Counted from the stretch's first letter, positions 1 through 6,692 are shown. The stretch is 10,524 bases of DNA from an uncultured Bacilli bacterium (GCA_934122215.1 CAKOWF010000038.1:1-10524); one strand, 5' to 3'. Notes: generated from the sequence alone by a model not told the origin. A program made the numbers and translations.

Positions 1-1388
1 AAATCCTTAAATATTTCATTTGCATTTAAATAATTAACAAATTTAATATTGTGTCTATTTTCAGTTAATTTAAAGGTATTATCATCATTTATAATAGGAC
101 AGCTAATATTCATTGTATTAAACCAATTTTTGTTTATCATATATGCTATTACGCTAATATCCCATAATGGCCATCTTTTATGTAGGCCATAAGCTCTATA
201 GTAAAATTTATAACATAAATAATTGCATAATTCGTTTTTGCCTTTTAATTCACCTTCTAATTCATATATTGATGTCATTAGGTTAGATGTTATAGGTGAA
301 CAAGGCATTACAGTAAGTTTAACTTTTGATTCAAAGACTACTTTTACTGCTTCTACATCTTGATCAAAATTAAAGTCTTTATTAGGTCCAAATAAGAAAT
401 TACTTCCTAGCCATATAATTTCTATCTTATCAATGATATCAGGATTAGTTTTTAATGCCAATGCTATATTTGTTAAACACCCTATTGCTAATATATATGT
501 TTTTTTATTTTTGTTAGCAATTTCAATTATTTTATTAACTGCTGAATTTCTTTCATTATATCCATTTTTTAAATAATCACGGGAACCTTTATATATAAGT
601 GATTTATCCTTTAATCCTAATAAATCAAATACTTTACATGCTTCATTGTAACTGGCATCTATAGAATCAGAAACTGTTCCTTGCCATTTTTCATGTTTAA
701 AAGGTGCTATTGTTATAGCATCAATGTTGAATATTTTTTTGCTTTTTAGTAAATAAGATAATGCGAATTGGTCATCTGCTTCATTATATGTATCTGTATC
801 CAAAATTACATTATATTTATTTTTTTCACAGATCAAACTATATATTTCTTTCCATCCGTTTACTATTGGAATATTTAAACTATACATCTCATTATATCTC
901 GTTTTCACTAAAAAACATTCTATTCCTGCATTCAATACATATTTACACTTATCTGCTTCATCATCAAACATAATATCAATACTATTTTCAATACACTCTG
1001 GACTTTTATCTTTGCTTTTTGTAAATACTAATTTATCATATTTTATGCCTTTTTCATTTAACCAATTTATAGTTACTAATTCATGATTTTTAAAAAAATA
1101 ATTTGATCTATGTGTTATTAAAAATATCTCGTTTTCTTCATATAATTTATTAATATATTCCTTAGCCCCTTCTATTAAATCGAATTTTTCAGCCATTCTA
1201 TCCATATTATTGCAGATAAAATCTTCTATTTCTTCTGAGCTCCAATCAAACATTCCTTCAGTAATGTGTTTAGCTTTTTTATTTATAATTCCTTTATTTC
1301 TTTTATTTTTATCTTCTTTTTCAAATTCTTCTAAAAATGTTTTATCTAAATCTGCTATTACATTATCAATATCTATTCCAATTCTCAT
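1..1388 (-). CDS. Fused HAD-type 5'-nucleotidase / inosine-uridine-type nucleoside hydrolase (C-terminus beyond left edge)
   Basis: An uninterrupted minus-strand frame of 462 codons runs from ATG at 1386-1388 off the left edge. GGAGG at 1396-1400 lies 7 nt before the ATG and fixes the start. Residues 1-185 resemble the HAD deoxynucleotidase family (NT5C/YqfW type): motif I DIDNVIAD (D6, D8), motif II ITHRS (T92) and motif IV FDDE (D142, D143). Residues 190-462 are a nucleoside hydrolase: the calcium/ribose-binding motif DTDTYNEADDQFAL (D197, D199, D205, D206), a GCLTNIALAL block near 303-312, DFNFDQDVEA near 338-347, and WD at 409-410. By family, the first half would dephosphorylate (deoxy)nucleoside monophosphates and the second would split nucleosides into base and sugar, so one cytosolic protein could do two successive salvage steps. 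This is inference; a regulatory or sensor role is possible. The end of the hydrolase domain is outside the window. The gene is read from a promoter very like that of the ABC pair. Confidence 0.9.
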   Translation of the reverse strand, partial: MRIGIDIDNVIADLDKTFLEEFEKEDKNKRNKGIINKKAKHITEGMFDWSSEEIEDFICNNMDRMAEKFDLIEGAKEYINKLYEENEIFLITHRSNYFFKNHELVTINWLNEKGIKYDKLVFTKSKDKSPECIENSIDIMFDDEADKCKYVLNAGIECFLVKTRYNEMYSLNIPIVNGWKEIYSLICEKNKYNVILDTDTYNEADDQFALSYLLKSKKIFNIDAITIAPFKHEKWQGTVSDSIDASYNEACKVFDLLGLKDKSLIYKGSRDYLKNGYNERNSAVNKIIEIANKNKKTYILAIGCLTNIALALKTNPDIIDKIEIIWLGSNFLFGPNKDFNFDQDVEAVKVVFESKVKLTVMPCSPITSNLMTSIYELEGELKGKNELCNYLCYKFYYRAYGLHKRWPLWDISVIAYMINKNWFNTMNISCPIINDDNTFKLTENRHNIKFVNYLNANEIFKD

Positions 1389-1429
1389 ATAACAACCTCC
1401 AATATAAAATAAAGTTTTAATCTATAAAA

Positions 1430-1458
1430 ATTATACATTATATTACAATTTTTTTCCA
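1430..1458 (-). promoter_or_regulatory. Promoter of the nucleotidase/nucleoside hydrolase gene
   Basis: On the minus strand a perfect -10 TATAAT (1430-1435) follows a -35-like TGGAAA (1453-1458) with a 17-nt spacer. It would give a leader of about 35 nt before the ATG at 1388. The same -10, spacer and TGGAAA occur upstream of the ABC operon (5112-5140). The -35 overlaps the shared box at 1456-1465, which suggests control by a protein bound there. Confidence 0.65.
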
Positions 1459-1465
1459 TACTCCC
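1456..1465. promoter_or_regulatory. Shared box CCATACTCCC, copy 1 (putative operator)
   Basis: The ten bases CCATACTCCC (GGGAGTATGG on the minus strand), preceded by a T-run, are repeated exactly at 5138-5147. In both copies the box lies 20 bases from the minus-strand TATAAT, overlaps that promoter's -35, and ends on the base just before the plus-strand -35. Exact conservation at fixed spacing, while flanking bases differ, suggests a regulator-binding site acting on both divergent promoters. No regulator gene is visible in the window. Confidence 0.55.
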
Positions 1466-1493
1466 TTGAAAATATTTAGAGAAATGATATAAT
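1466..1493 (+). promoter_or_regulatory. Plus-strand promoter of small RNA copy 1
   Basis: TTGAAA (1466-1471), a 16-nt spacer and TATAAT (1488-1493) preceded by TG at -15/-14 (extended -10) form a near-consensus housekeeping promoter pointing away from the nucleotidase gene. No protein gene lies downstream on this strand. The transcript would start near 1500 and meet the terminator at 1622-1664. Confidence 0.7.
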
Positions 1494-1499
1494 GAATTT

Positions 1500-1664
1500 A
1501 TCAGAGAGATTTAATCAAATCTTATAGTCTTATTTTCGCATACGTGTATAGTTAAGGCTCCATTTGAAATCAACTTACGAACTTTTAAGCCCGTAAGTTT
1601 TTATTTTATATAAATAATATCAAAAAAGAGGAAAAATTATCAAAATAATTTAATCCTCTTTTTG
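1500..1664 (+). ncRNA. Putative small RNA, copy 1 of a paralogous pair
   Basis: Predicted transcript of about 165 nt between a strong promoter and a strong intrinsic terminator. Visible hairpins are AGATTT/AAATCT (1507-1512 with 1517-1522), AGTCTTA/TAAGGCT (1526-1532 with 1553-1559, one G-U) and AACTTACG/CGTAAGTT (1572-1579 with 1592-1599, 12-nt loop). The block CATTTGAAATCAACTTA (1561-1577) is identical in copy 2 (5227-5243), as is TATAAATAATATCAA (1609-1623). No start codon plus frame is shared by the two copies, so a noncoding role is more likely than a peptide. I do not recognise it as a named RNA family; conserved T-box, SAM, purine and c-di-GMP aptamer cores are absent. Start and end are inferred from the promoter and terminator. 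Confidence 0.6.
1622..1664. terminator. Bidirectional intrinsic terminator (small RNA copy 1 and ABC operon)
   Basis: AAAAAGAGGA (1623-1632) pairs perfectly with TCCTCTTTTT (1654-1663). Inside, AAATTAT (1634-1640) pairs with ATAATTT (1645-1651) over a short CAAA loop. T-runs follow on both strands, so it can end the plus-strand small RNA and the minus-strand ABC transcript, whose last gene stops at 1749. A 30-nt core (1632-1661) is identical to that in copy 2. Confidence 0.85.
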
Positions 1665-1748
1665 TATTTTTTTGAATATGGGAATGAAATCTATGTTAGC
1701 ACTGAAATTATACTCCAATATAATTTTTTTATGAAAATTACAAAACCT

Positions 1749-3404
1749 TTAATTTGATTTAACATTAATTCTTTTATTAACAATTTCAAATACTCTATCC
1801 GCATTTTCTATAGTACTAGATTTATGTGCAATTATAATAACAGTGCAATCTTTTGATAGCTTATTTATAATCTTTTTTAAATTTTTTTCACTTTCATTAT
1901 CAATATTAGATGTTGGTTCATCAAAAATGTAAATACTTGTTTCTTTTGCTATTGCTCTTGCAAAAGCTAATAACTGTATTTCTCCCTTTGATAAAGATTT
2001 ATTATTTATTTTTTCATATATACCATTTTTGAAAGTTGAAATTTTATCATATAAACAAGTCATTTTTAATATTTCAATAATTCTTTCATCAGATATACTA
2101 TTTTCATTGTTAACGATTATATTCTTTTTTATAGTATCTTCAAAAACATAAGGGTTTTGTTGAATAAATGAAATGTTTTTTCTAATACTTTCTAAAGATA
2201 AATCATCAATGTTTTTATCATCAAACATTATATTTCCTGAATCAATTTTGTAAAATCCTAATATTAAATTAATAATTGTTGTTTTACCTGAACCAGTTTT
2301 ACCAATAAGAGCAATTTTTTCACCACTATTAATTGAAAAGTTTAAATTTTCTAAAATTTTTTTACCTTTAATGTATGAAAAATTTACATTTGTAAATTTT
2401 ATATTCCCATATAACTTTTCTGCCTTTTTCCCTTTATAAATATTTTCTATGTTATTATCATCACCTAATAATTCATCTATTCTTTTCATTGATATTTTTC
2501 CCTTTTGCAAATCTTCATAATGATATAGCATATTACCTAATGGTTCAAAAAATTTATCTAAATAACTTACAACCAAATATATTATTGCAATATCTACATT
2601 AGCCATTTTACCATGTATACAAATATATAATATTATAAATATAATAAAATACCTAGTTGTTGTTTTTGCCGGAGTAAGTAAACTTTGAGAATCAAAATAC
2701 TTTCTTGAAGAATCTAATTCTTTAGTATTATATTCATTCAAAATTTTTTCTCTTTCCTTTTGAATATTAAAAATATGTAATGTCTTAATACTTGAGAAAG
2801 TTTCACTAAAAAAATTATTGATTTTTTCATTAGTATTTATTTCTATTTTTTTATAGTATGCCATCTTTTTTCCTATTCTTAATATTGCAAAAACTAATAA
2901 TACACTACAAATTATCATAACAAGCGCAAAATATATATTTATAAAACAAATAACTATTATAATTGTTAGTAAGAAAATTCCCGAACTAATAAACATTGGT
3001 AAAGATTTTCCAACAAATTCTCCAATATTTGATATATCTGAAGTCATTCTAGTAACTAATGTGGCTATATGCATATTAGAGAATGTATCCATATTAAAAC
3101 TCATAACTCTATTATACGTTTCTTTTCTAATATCATAAATTAAGTTTTGGGTATTTTTTGACAATAAAAATGTTTTTAAATACTCTAAGATACCGCAAAC
3201 TAAAGTAGTAATTAAATAAATAATAATTAATACAAATAGTCTTATTTGTATATCATTAAATGAATACGTATTTTCTGCTAAAGATATTGCTGTCTTTATT
3301 ATATAAGGCAAAAAGGTATTTATTAATGAAATAATAATTATCAATAAAATTATTAATAAAAAGTTATATTTGTATTTTAAAATTAACTTTTTCAGATTAA
3401 TCAT
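1749..3404 (-). CDS. ABC exporter half-transporter with catalytically intact ATPase (second gene of pair)
   Basis: 551 residues in the type IV (B-family) exporter layout: about six membrane segments in residues 10-290, then an ATPase domain from about 330. Motifs: Walker A GKTGSGKTT (368-376), Q-loop Q416, Walker B plus catalytic glutamate IYIFDEP (D495, E496) and switch histidine AHKSS (H527). The signature motif is degenerate, LSKGE (471-475) instead of LSGGQ. It starts 2 bp after the stop of the upstream ABC gene, and its GAGG ribosome site lies inside that gene's last codons, so the two are translationally coupled. With its partner it should form a membrane heterodimer in which this subunit's Walker A/B/His faces the partner's good signature, giving the hydrolytic site. 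Substrate (drug, lipid or peptide) cannot be read from the sequence; there is no N-terminal peptidase domain. Confidence 0.93.
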   Translation of the reverse strand: MINLKKLILKYKYNFLLIILLIIIISLINTFLPYIIKTAISLAENTYSFNDIQIRLFVLIIIYLITTLVCGILEYLKTFLLSKNTQNLIYDIRKETYNRVMSFNMDTFSNMHIATLVTRMTSDISNIGEFVGKSLPMFISSGIFLLTIIIVICFINIYFALVMIICSVLLVFAILRIGKKMAYYKKIEINTNEKINNFFSETFSSIKTLHIFNIQKEREKILNEYNTKELDSSRKYFDSQSLLTPAKTTTRYFIIFIILYICIHGKMANVDIAIIYLVVSYLDKFFEPLGNMLYHYEDLQKGKISMKRIDELLGDDNNIENIYKGKKAEKLYGNIKFTNVNFSYIKGKKILENLNFSINSGEKIALIGKTGSGKTTIINLILGFYKIDSGNIMFDDKNIDDLSLESIRKNISFIQQNPYVFEDTIKKNIIVNNENSISDERIIEILKMTCLYDKISTFKNGIYEKINNKSLSKGEIQLLAFARAIAKETSIYIFDEPTSNIDNESEKNLKKIINKLSKDCTVIIIAHKSSTIENADRVFEIVNKRINVKSN

Positions 3405-3406
3405 AT

Positions 3407-5062
3407 TTATACCTCACAATTCTCTACTTCTTTTAATTGTTTATTTTCTAATAAATATATTTTATCAGCGCCTTTAAAATCATCAAAAGTATCTGAAATT
3501 AAAATTAAAGTTATTTTGCTTTTTTGAGTTATATTATTAATTACTTTTTTTCGTGTTTTAGAATCTAAACCTGATAGTGCATTATCAATGATTAAGATTT
3601 TATGCTTTTTTAATACATTCCTAGATAAAATTAATCTTTGCTTTTGACCGCCAGAAATTTTAACACCGCTATCTCCAATGTATGTTTCATATTTTTGAGA
3701 AAATTCGTTTATCGTTTTTAAAAAACATGCTTCTTGCAATGCATCATTAACTTCATTTATGTCATATTCTTTTCCAAGTTCAACATTATATTTAATTGTA
3801 TTATCATATACATAATCATCCTGCATAGCATATGAAACATCTTTATAAAACTCATTTCTTTTTATATTGTTTATATCTATACCATTAAATAATACTATGC
3901 CATAATCAATTTCATAGAACTTAGCTAAAATATTGACTAAAGTTGTTTTACCTGAACCTGTTTTTCCCATAATACCAATAAAACTACCATATGGCACACT
4001 TAAGTTAATATTTTCTAAAATTGTATCTTGATCGTTTTTATATTTAAATGTTAAGTTTTTTATTTCGATATTTGGATTTTGAGGCATACATAAATCTCCA
4101 TCACGATTTAAATCCATATCATATAGAAAATCCAGTCTTTTATTTATGATTCTAATCTCATTTACCTTTTTTACTAGATTTCCTGTATATACATAATCTG
4201 ATAATACTTTTTGAATTATGGAATTAAATGCAATAAATGAACCTATTGTTATTACATTTTCAGTGACTAAATAAATTCCATAAATGCAGGCAATAGAAAA
4301 ACTTAATCCTTTAAAAATTACTGAAATAAAATCAATTATTGCAATTGACTTATTATATTCAATATCTTTTTCTTTTATAGAACTGTTTACAGCATCAAAT
4401 TTATTTATAGTTTCAGATTCATTAACGTAAGATTTTATTACAGAAAATCCAACAAATCCATCATTTATTATTTTTGATATATTTGCTTCTAAATCTTTTT
4501 TTTCTTTTATGACTTTCTGTGATGTATAATTTAGTTTGACAATTATATACAAAAATATTGGAAATATAACAAATACAGAACTACTCAATAAAAAATTAAC
4601 GTAGTTTATTGATATTATATATCCCATAATTGTAAAAAGTATTACTCTTGTGATTTCGATAGTTCCATGACTAAGTATTGACCATAGATGATCAATATCA
4701 TTTGTTATGTAAGATACAAATTTGCCTTTATCAATGTTTTCAAAGAAACTAACATTTCTTGCCTCAAAATTGTATAATAAATCAGAAAGAACACCTTGTT
4801 TAACTTTTCTTCCAATTGAGAATATTATTCTACGATAGATAAATGTTAAAACAAATGTGTTGATTATGACGGCACATAACAACAATATCTTTTTTATTAA
4901 AACTGCATTTATTATATTAGTATTGCCAAGTATTGTATCCAATATTTCACCAAATATTACTGGTTCAATTAGTGATAACACAATGTCAACAGCATATATT
5001 ATAAAAAATATTATTAGCCATAATTTAAATTTACTGATATTAACTTTTATTAATTTATGCAT
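3407..5062 (-). CDS. ABC exporter half-transporter with degenerate ATPase site (first gene of pair)
   Basis: 551 residues, the same length as its partner. The membrane domain spans about 1-295 and the ATPase domain about 330-551. Walker A is GKTGSGKTT (366-374), Q-loop Q414, and the signature ISGGQKQR (469-476) is good. After the Walker B aspartate D493 the catalytic Glu is Asn (IIDNALSGLD), and the switch-loop His is replaced (LISDTF, D524). By analogy with heterodimeric exporters this subunit binds ATP in the degenerate site but donates its signature to the active one. A strong AAGGAG (5075-5080) is 12 nt from the chosen ATG (5060-5062) but 7 nt from an out-of-frame ATG at 5065-5067 that reads five codons and stops. 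The promoter is at 5112-5140. It is the first gene of a two-gene operon. Confidence 0.93.
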   Translation of the reverse strand: MHKLIKVNISKFKLWLIIFFIIYAVDIVLSLIEPVIFGEILDTILGNTNIINAVLIKKILLLCAVIINTFVLTFIYRRIIFSIGRKVKQGVLSDLLYNFEARNVSFFENIDKGKFVSYITNDIDHLWSILSHGTIEITRVILFTIMGYIISINYVNFLLSSSVFVIFPIFLYIIVKLNYTSQKVIKEKKDLEANISKIINDGFVGFSVIKSYVNESETINKFDAVNSSIKEKDIEYNKSIAIIDFISVIFKGLSFSIACIYGIYLVTENVITIGSFIAFNSIIQKVLSDYVYTGNLVKKVNEIRIINKRLDFLYDMDLNRDGDLCMPQNPNIEIKNLTFKYKNDQDTILENINLSVPYGSFIGIMGKTGSGKTTLVNILAKFYEIDYGIVLFNGIDINNIKRNEFYKDVSYAMQDDYVYDNTIKYNVELGKEYDINEVNDALQEACFLKTINEFSQKYETYIGDSGVKISGGQKQRLILSRNVLKKHKILIIDNALSGLDSKTRKKVINNITQKSKITLILISDTFDDFKGADKIYLLENKQLKEVENCEV

Positions 5063-5111
5063 ACCATTTTATTACTCCTTATAAAAATGTTACTAATTTT
5101 AATTCAAAAAA

Positions 5112-5140
5112 ATTATATCATAAGGTAACATATTTTTCCA
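5112..5140 (-). promoter_or_regulatory. Promoter of the ABC exporter operon
   Basis: A minus-strand TATAAT (5112-5117) and TGGAAA (5135-5140) with a 17-nt spacer give a leader of roughly 43 nt. The spacing to the CCATACTCCC box is the same as at the nucleotidase gene (1430-1458), while the spacer bases differ. This suggests co-regulation rather than a recent copy. Confidence 0.65.
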
Positions 5141-5147
5141 TACTCCC
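5138..5147. promoter_or_regulatory. Shared box CCATACTCCC, copy 2 (putative operator)
   Basis: Exact repeat of the box at 1456-1465, again preceded by TTTTT. It overlaps the -35 of the ABC promoter on one side and abuts the plus-strand -35 (5148-5153) on the other. Taken as the binding site of an unknown regulator of both divergent transcripts. Confidence 0.55.
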
Positions 5148-5177
5148 ATTAAATTTTAATAAGATTTCATCTATAAT
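5148..5177 (+). promoter_or_regulatory. Plus-strand promoter of small RNA copy 2
   Basis: ATTAAA (5148-5153), an 18-nt spacer and TATAAT (5172-5177) sit where the strong promoter lies in copy 1. The -35 is weaker and the spacer two bases longer, so this copy may be expressed less or depend more on an activator. The transcript would start near 5184. Confidence 0.55.
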
Positions 5178-5183
5178 AATTGT

Positions 5184-5328
5184 AGAAAAAGAGAGTTACT
5201 GTTTATAAGCTGTTGCTTAATCGTTTCATTTGAAATCAACTTATGGACCGAAAAGTTTGTGAATTCTTATTTTTATAAATAATATCAAGAGAGGAGAAAA
5301 AATTATCAAAATAATTTAATCCTCTTTG
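5184..5328 (+). ncRNA. Putative small RNA, copy 2 of a paralogous pair
   Basis: Predicted transcript of about 145 nt. It has a hairpin TAAGC-TGTT-GCTTA (5206-5219), then the block CATTTGAAATCAACTTA (5227-5243) identical to copy 1, then a stem AACTTATGGAC (5238-5248) with GTTTGTGAATT (5255-5265). As RNA that stem pairs in 10 of 11 positions, five of them G-U. Relative to copy 1 the stem bases changed but pairing was mostly kept (for example C-G became U-G and G-C became G-U), which favours a structured RNA. The distance from the 17-nt block to the terminator core is 71 nt in both copies; the 5' half is about 16 nt shorter here. The only ATG frame inside (11 codons from about 5243) has no equivalent in copy 1. 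Confidence 0.55.
5288..5327 (+). terminator. Intrinsic terminator of small RNA copy 2
   Basis: AGAGAGGA (5288-5295) pairs with TCCTCTTT (5320-5327, one G-U), with inner stem AAATTAT/ATAATTT (5300-5306 with 5311-5317). The 3' arm and loop are identical to copy 1 over 30 nt. The T-tract is only TTT then GTGATTT, weaker than in copy 1. The opposite strand lacks a good T-run. Confidence 0.65.
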
Positions 5329-5429
5329 TGATTTATGTACGTTATCATAATTATATATTTTCAATTTTATTAGTGATAATATATAATAAATATATATTTA
5401 AAAATGTATATACAAATCATAAGCAACAA

Positions 5430-5448
5430 CAATACCAAACTAGTATTG
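5430..5448 (-). terminator. Weak hairpin after the transglutaminase-like gene
   Basis: CAATAC (5430-5435) and GTATTG (5443-5448) form a small stem 9 bp beyond the minus-strand stop at 5457. It is followed on that strand by TTGTTG rather than a clean T-run, so terminator function is doubtful. Apart from this, 5329-5456 shows nothing I can support. Confidence 0.3.
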
Positions 5449-5456
5449 TCTTTAAA

Positions 5457-6353
5457 TTATTTATTTAATGCTCCACTCAATATTCTATATTTTAAATTAT
5501 TTTCCCATATATATTTTAATTCATCAAAATTATCATTTGGATTTAACATCAATCTTGCTAAATTATCTAACTCTTTATATTCTTCTTCTGTCAATTCAAA
5601 ATTCTTCTCTTTAATATATCTAGGAATATGTAAAAATATAATTTCATTATTCATTAAAGAATGAAAATCATAAAATAATCCTCTTAAGGCTGCTTTCATT
5701 CCTAAAGTAACAGGATTAGATGCATATAATATAGTTTCTGGTTTTATACTATTTTCTCTTAATCCTAAATAAGCATTTGCTCCAAATATAAATCTATCGT
5801 AAGGAATATTATTCAAGTCAAATTCCATCTCATGATCTGGGCAATGCTCATCTGCATCAACCAATTTCCACACATTTTCTGTCTCATCATAATATTCTGT
5901 AATCCAATGGTCATAACTAGTACCATCATATTTTATATAAGGCGCAAAACCACTTCTTACTCTTGCAGGAACACTTTTTGCTTTTAATATACTTGCCAAT
6001 AATATTGCTTGTCCTCTGCAAGTAATATGTATTTTATCTTTTGCTTCTCTTTTTATATTATAGTTAGGATCTTTTCTTAATAATTCTGCTATCATACTTT
6101 GAGCAGTCGGAAAATAATCTTCTTCATAATCCAGTCTTGTTATAGATACTTTTGTCATATCTCCCCAGAAACATTTAGATTTACTTCTTATTTCTTTATT
6201 TCTATATGCAACAGGATGTATTATTTGCACTCTTTGTAATATACACAATTCATCTATATCATCAGGTAAATTTTTAGCAAATTCTTTATAATAACCCAAA
6301 TATGTAAATTGACTTGTTTGTTTATAGAATTCTAACATTTCTTTATTTTTCAT
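5457..6353 (-). CDS. Transglutaminase-like domain protein (predicted cytosolic)
   Basis: 298 residues from ATG at 6351-6353. A TTG 18 nt upstream (6371) is in frame, but it overlaps the GGAG ribosome site (TTGGAG), so the ATG is preferred. The papain-like transglutaminase core is clear: catalytic Cys in TCRGQA (C112), His in SYDHWITEYY (H149) and Asp in WKLVDAD (D166; D168 close by), with the usual VPARVRSGF strand after the Cys helix (129-136). There is no signal peptide or membrane segment, so it should act inside the cell as a peptidase or amidase-like or acyl-transfer enzyme on an unknown substrate. It starts 26 bp after the stop of a nitroreductase relic, so it may use that gene's old promoter. 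Gene length and triad look intact. Confidence 0.85.
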   Translation of the reverse strand: MKNKEMLEFYKQTSQFTYLGYYKEFAKNLPDDIDELCILQRVQIIHPVAYRNKEIRSKSKCFWGDMTKVSITRLDYEEDYFPTAQSMIAELLRKDPNYNIKREAKDKIHITCRGQAILLASILKAKSVPARVRSGFAPYIKYDGTSYDHWITEYYDETENVWKLVDADEHCPDHEMEFDLNNIPYDRFIFGANAYLGLRENSIKPETILYASNPVTLGMKAALRGLFYDFHSLMNNEIIFLHIPRYIKEKNFELTEEEYKELDNLARLMLNPNDNFDELKYIWENNLKYRILSGALNK

Positions 6354-6379
6354 CTTTATACCACACTCCAATATTTAAT

Positions 6380-6592
6380 TTAATTTTTTCTCGATCTTTG
6401 TTTTGAACTTTCATCTAGATAGCCTACTGAAATTGCTGAAATCAAATCCATATTACTTTTATCTACCAATTTTGCAATTTCTTTTTGAGTATATAAAATA
6501 TTCTTTATCCATAATGAACCTAAATTTAAATCTGTTGTTTTTAAACAAATATGTTTGCAGATTATCTCACTAATACTTTTTTTATTAGTATC
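6380..6592 (-). pseudogene. C-terminal relic of a nitroreductase-family gene
   Basis: A 70-codon frame on the minus strand ends at TAA 6380-6382. It contains LNLGSLWIKNILYT and then AISVGYLDESSKQRSR, matching the C-terminal flavin/NAD(P)H-binding part of nitroreductases (a GLGS-W block, then a VGY-P.R-type block). A TGA lies directly upstream in frame, no start or ribosome site precedes it, and the N-terminal FMN-binding half (about 100 residues) is missing. I read it as a truncated pseudogene. Confidence 0.65.
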
Positions 6593-6692
6593 TCAAATTG
6601 TAATTCATCTAATTTTGTTATTTTTTAAGTATTATTTTAAAGTAGATCTTGTAATATGCTCCACATTATAAATTATAATAAATAAAAAAGTA

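Noticed and set aside
761..1392. Two plus-strand open frames (761-973 and 1210-1392)
   Set aside because: Both lie opposite the fused nucleotidase/hydrolase gene, whose motifs are clear, and have low-complexity hydrophobic composition typical of antisense frames.
1504..1570. GAGAG at the start of both RNAs suggested T-box leaders
   Set aside because: No specifier loop and no tRNA-acceptor-binding sequence (AGGGTGG-type) could be found, and no gene lies downstream in sense.
1749..5062. ABC pair as a bacteriocin or lantibiotic exporter with processing
   Set aside because: No N-terminal C39 peptidase domain, and no precursor peptide or modification enzyme gene nearby.
4857..5084. Plus-strand open frame opposite the ABC gene
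   Set aside because: It is the complement of a well-supported coding region with all expected exporter motifs, and has no family features of its own.
5283..5294. TATCAAGAGAGG resembles the 5' end of a SAM-I (S-box) riboswitch
   Set aside because: The following conserved aptamer core is absent, these bases form the 5' arm of the terminator, and copy 1 does not keep the string.
1430..5328. The two repeat modules as ends of a transposon
   Set aside because: They are direct, not inverted, with no transposase between them and no target-site duplication seen; promoter/RNA structure explains them better.
5404..5664. Plus-strand open frame of 86 codons
   Set aside because: Mostly antisense to the C-terminus of the transglutaminase-like gene; no ribosome site.
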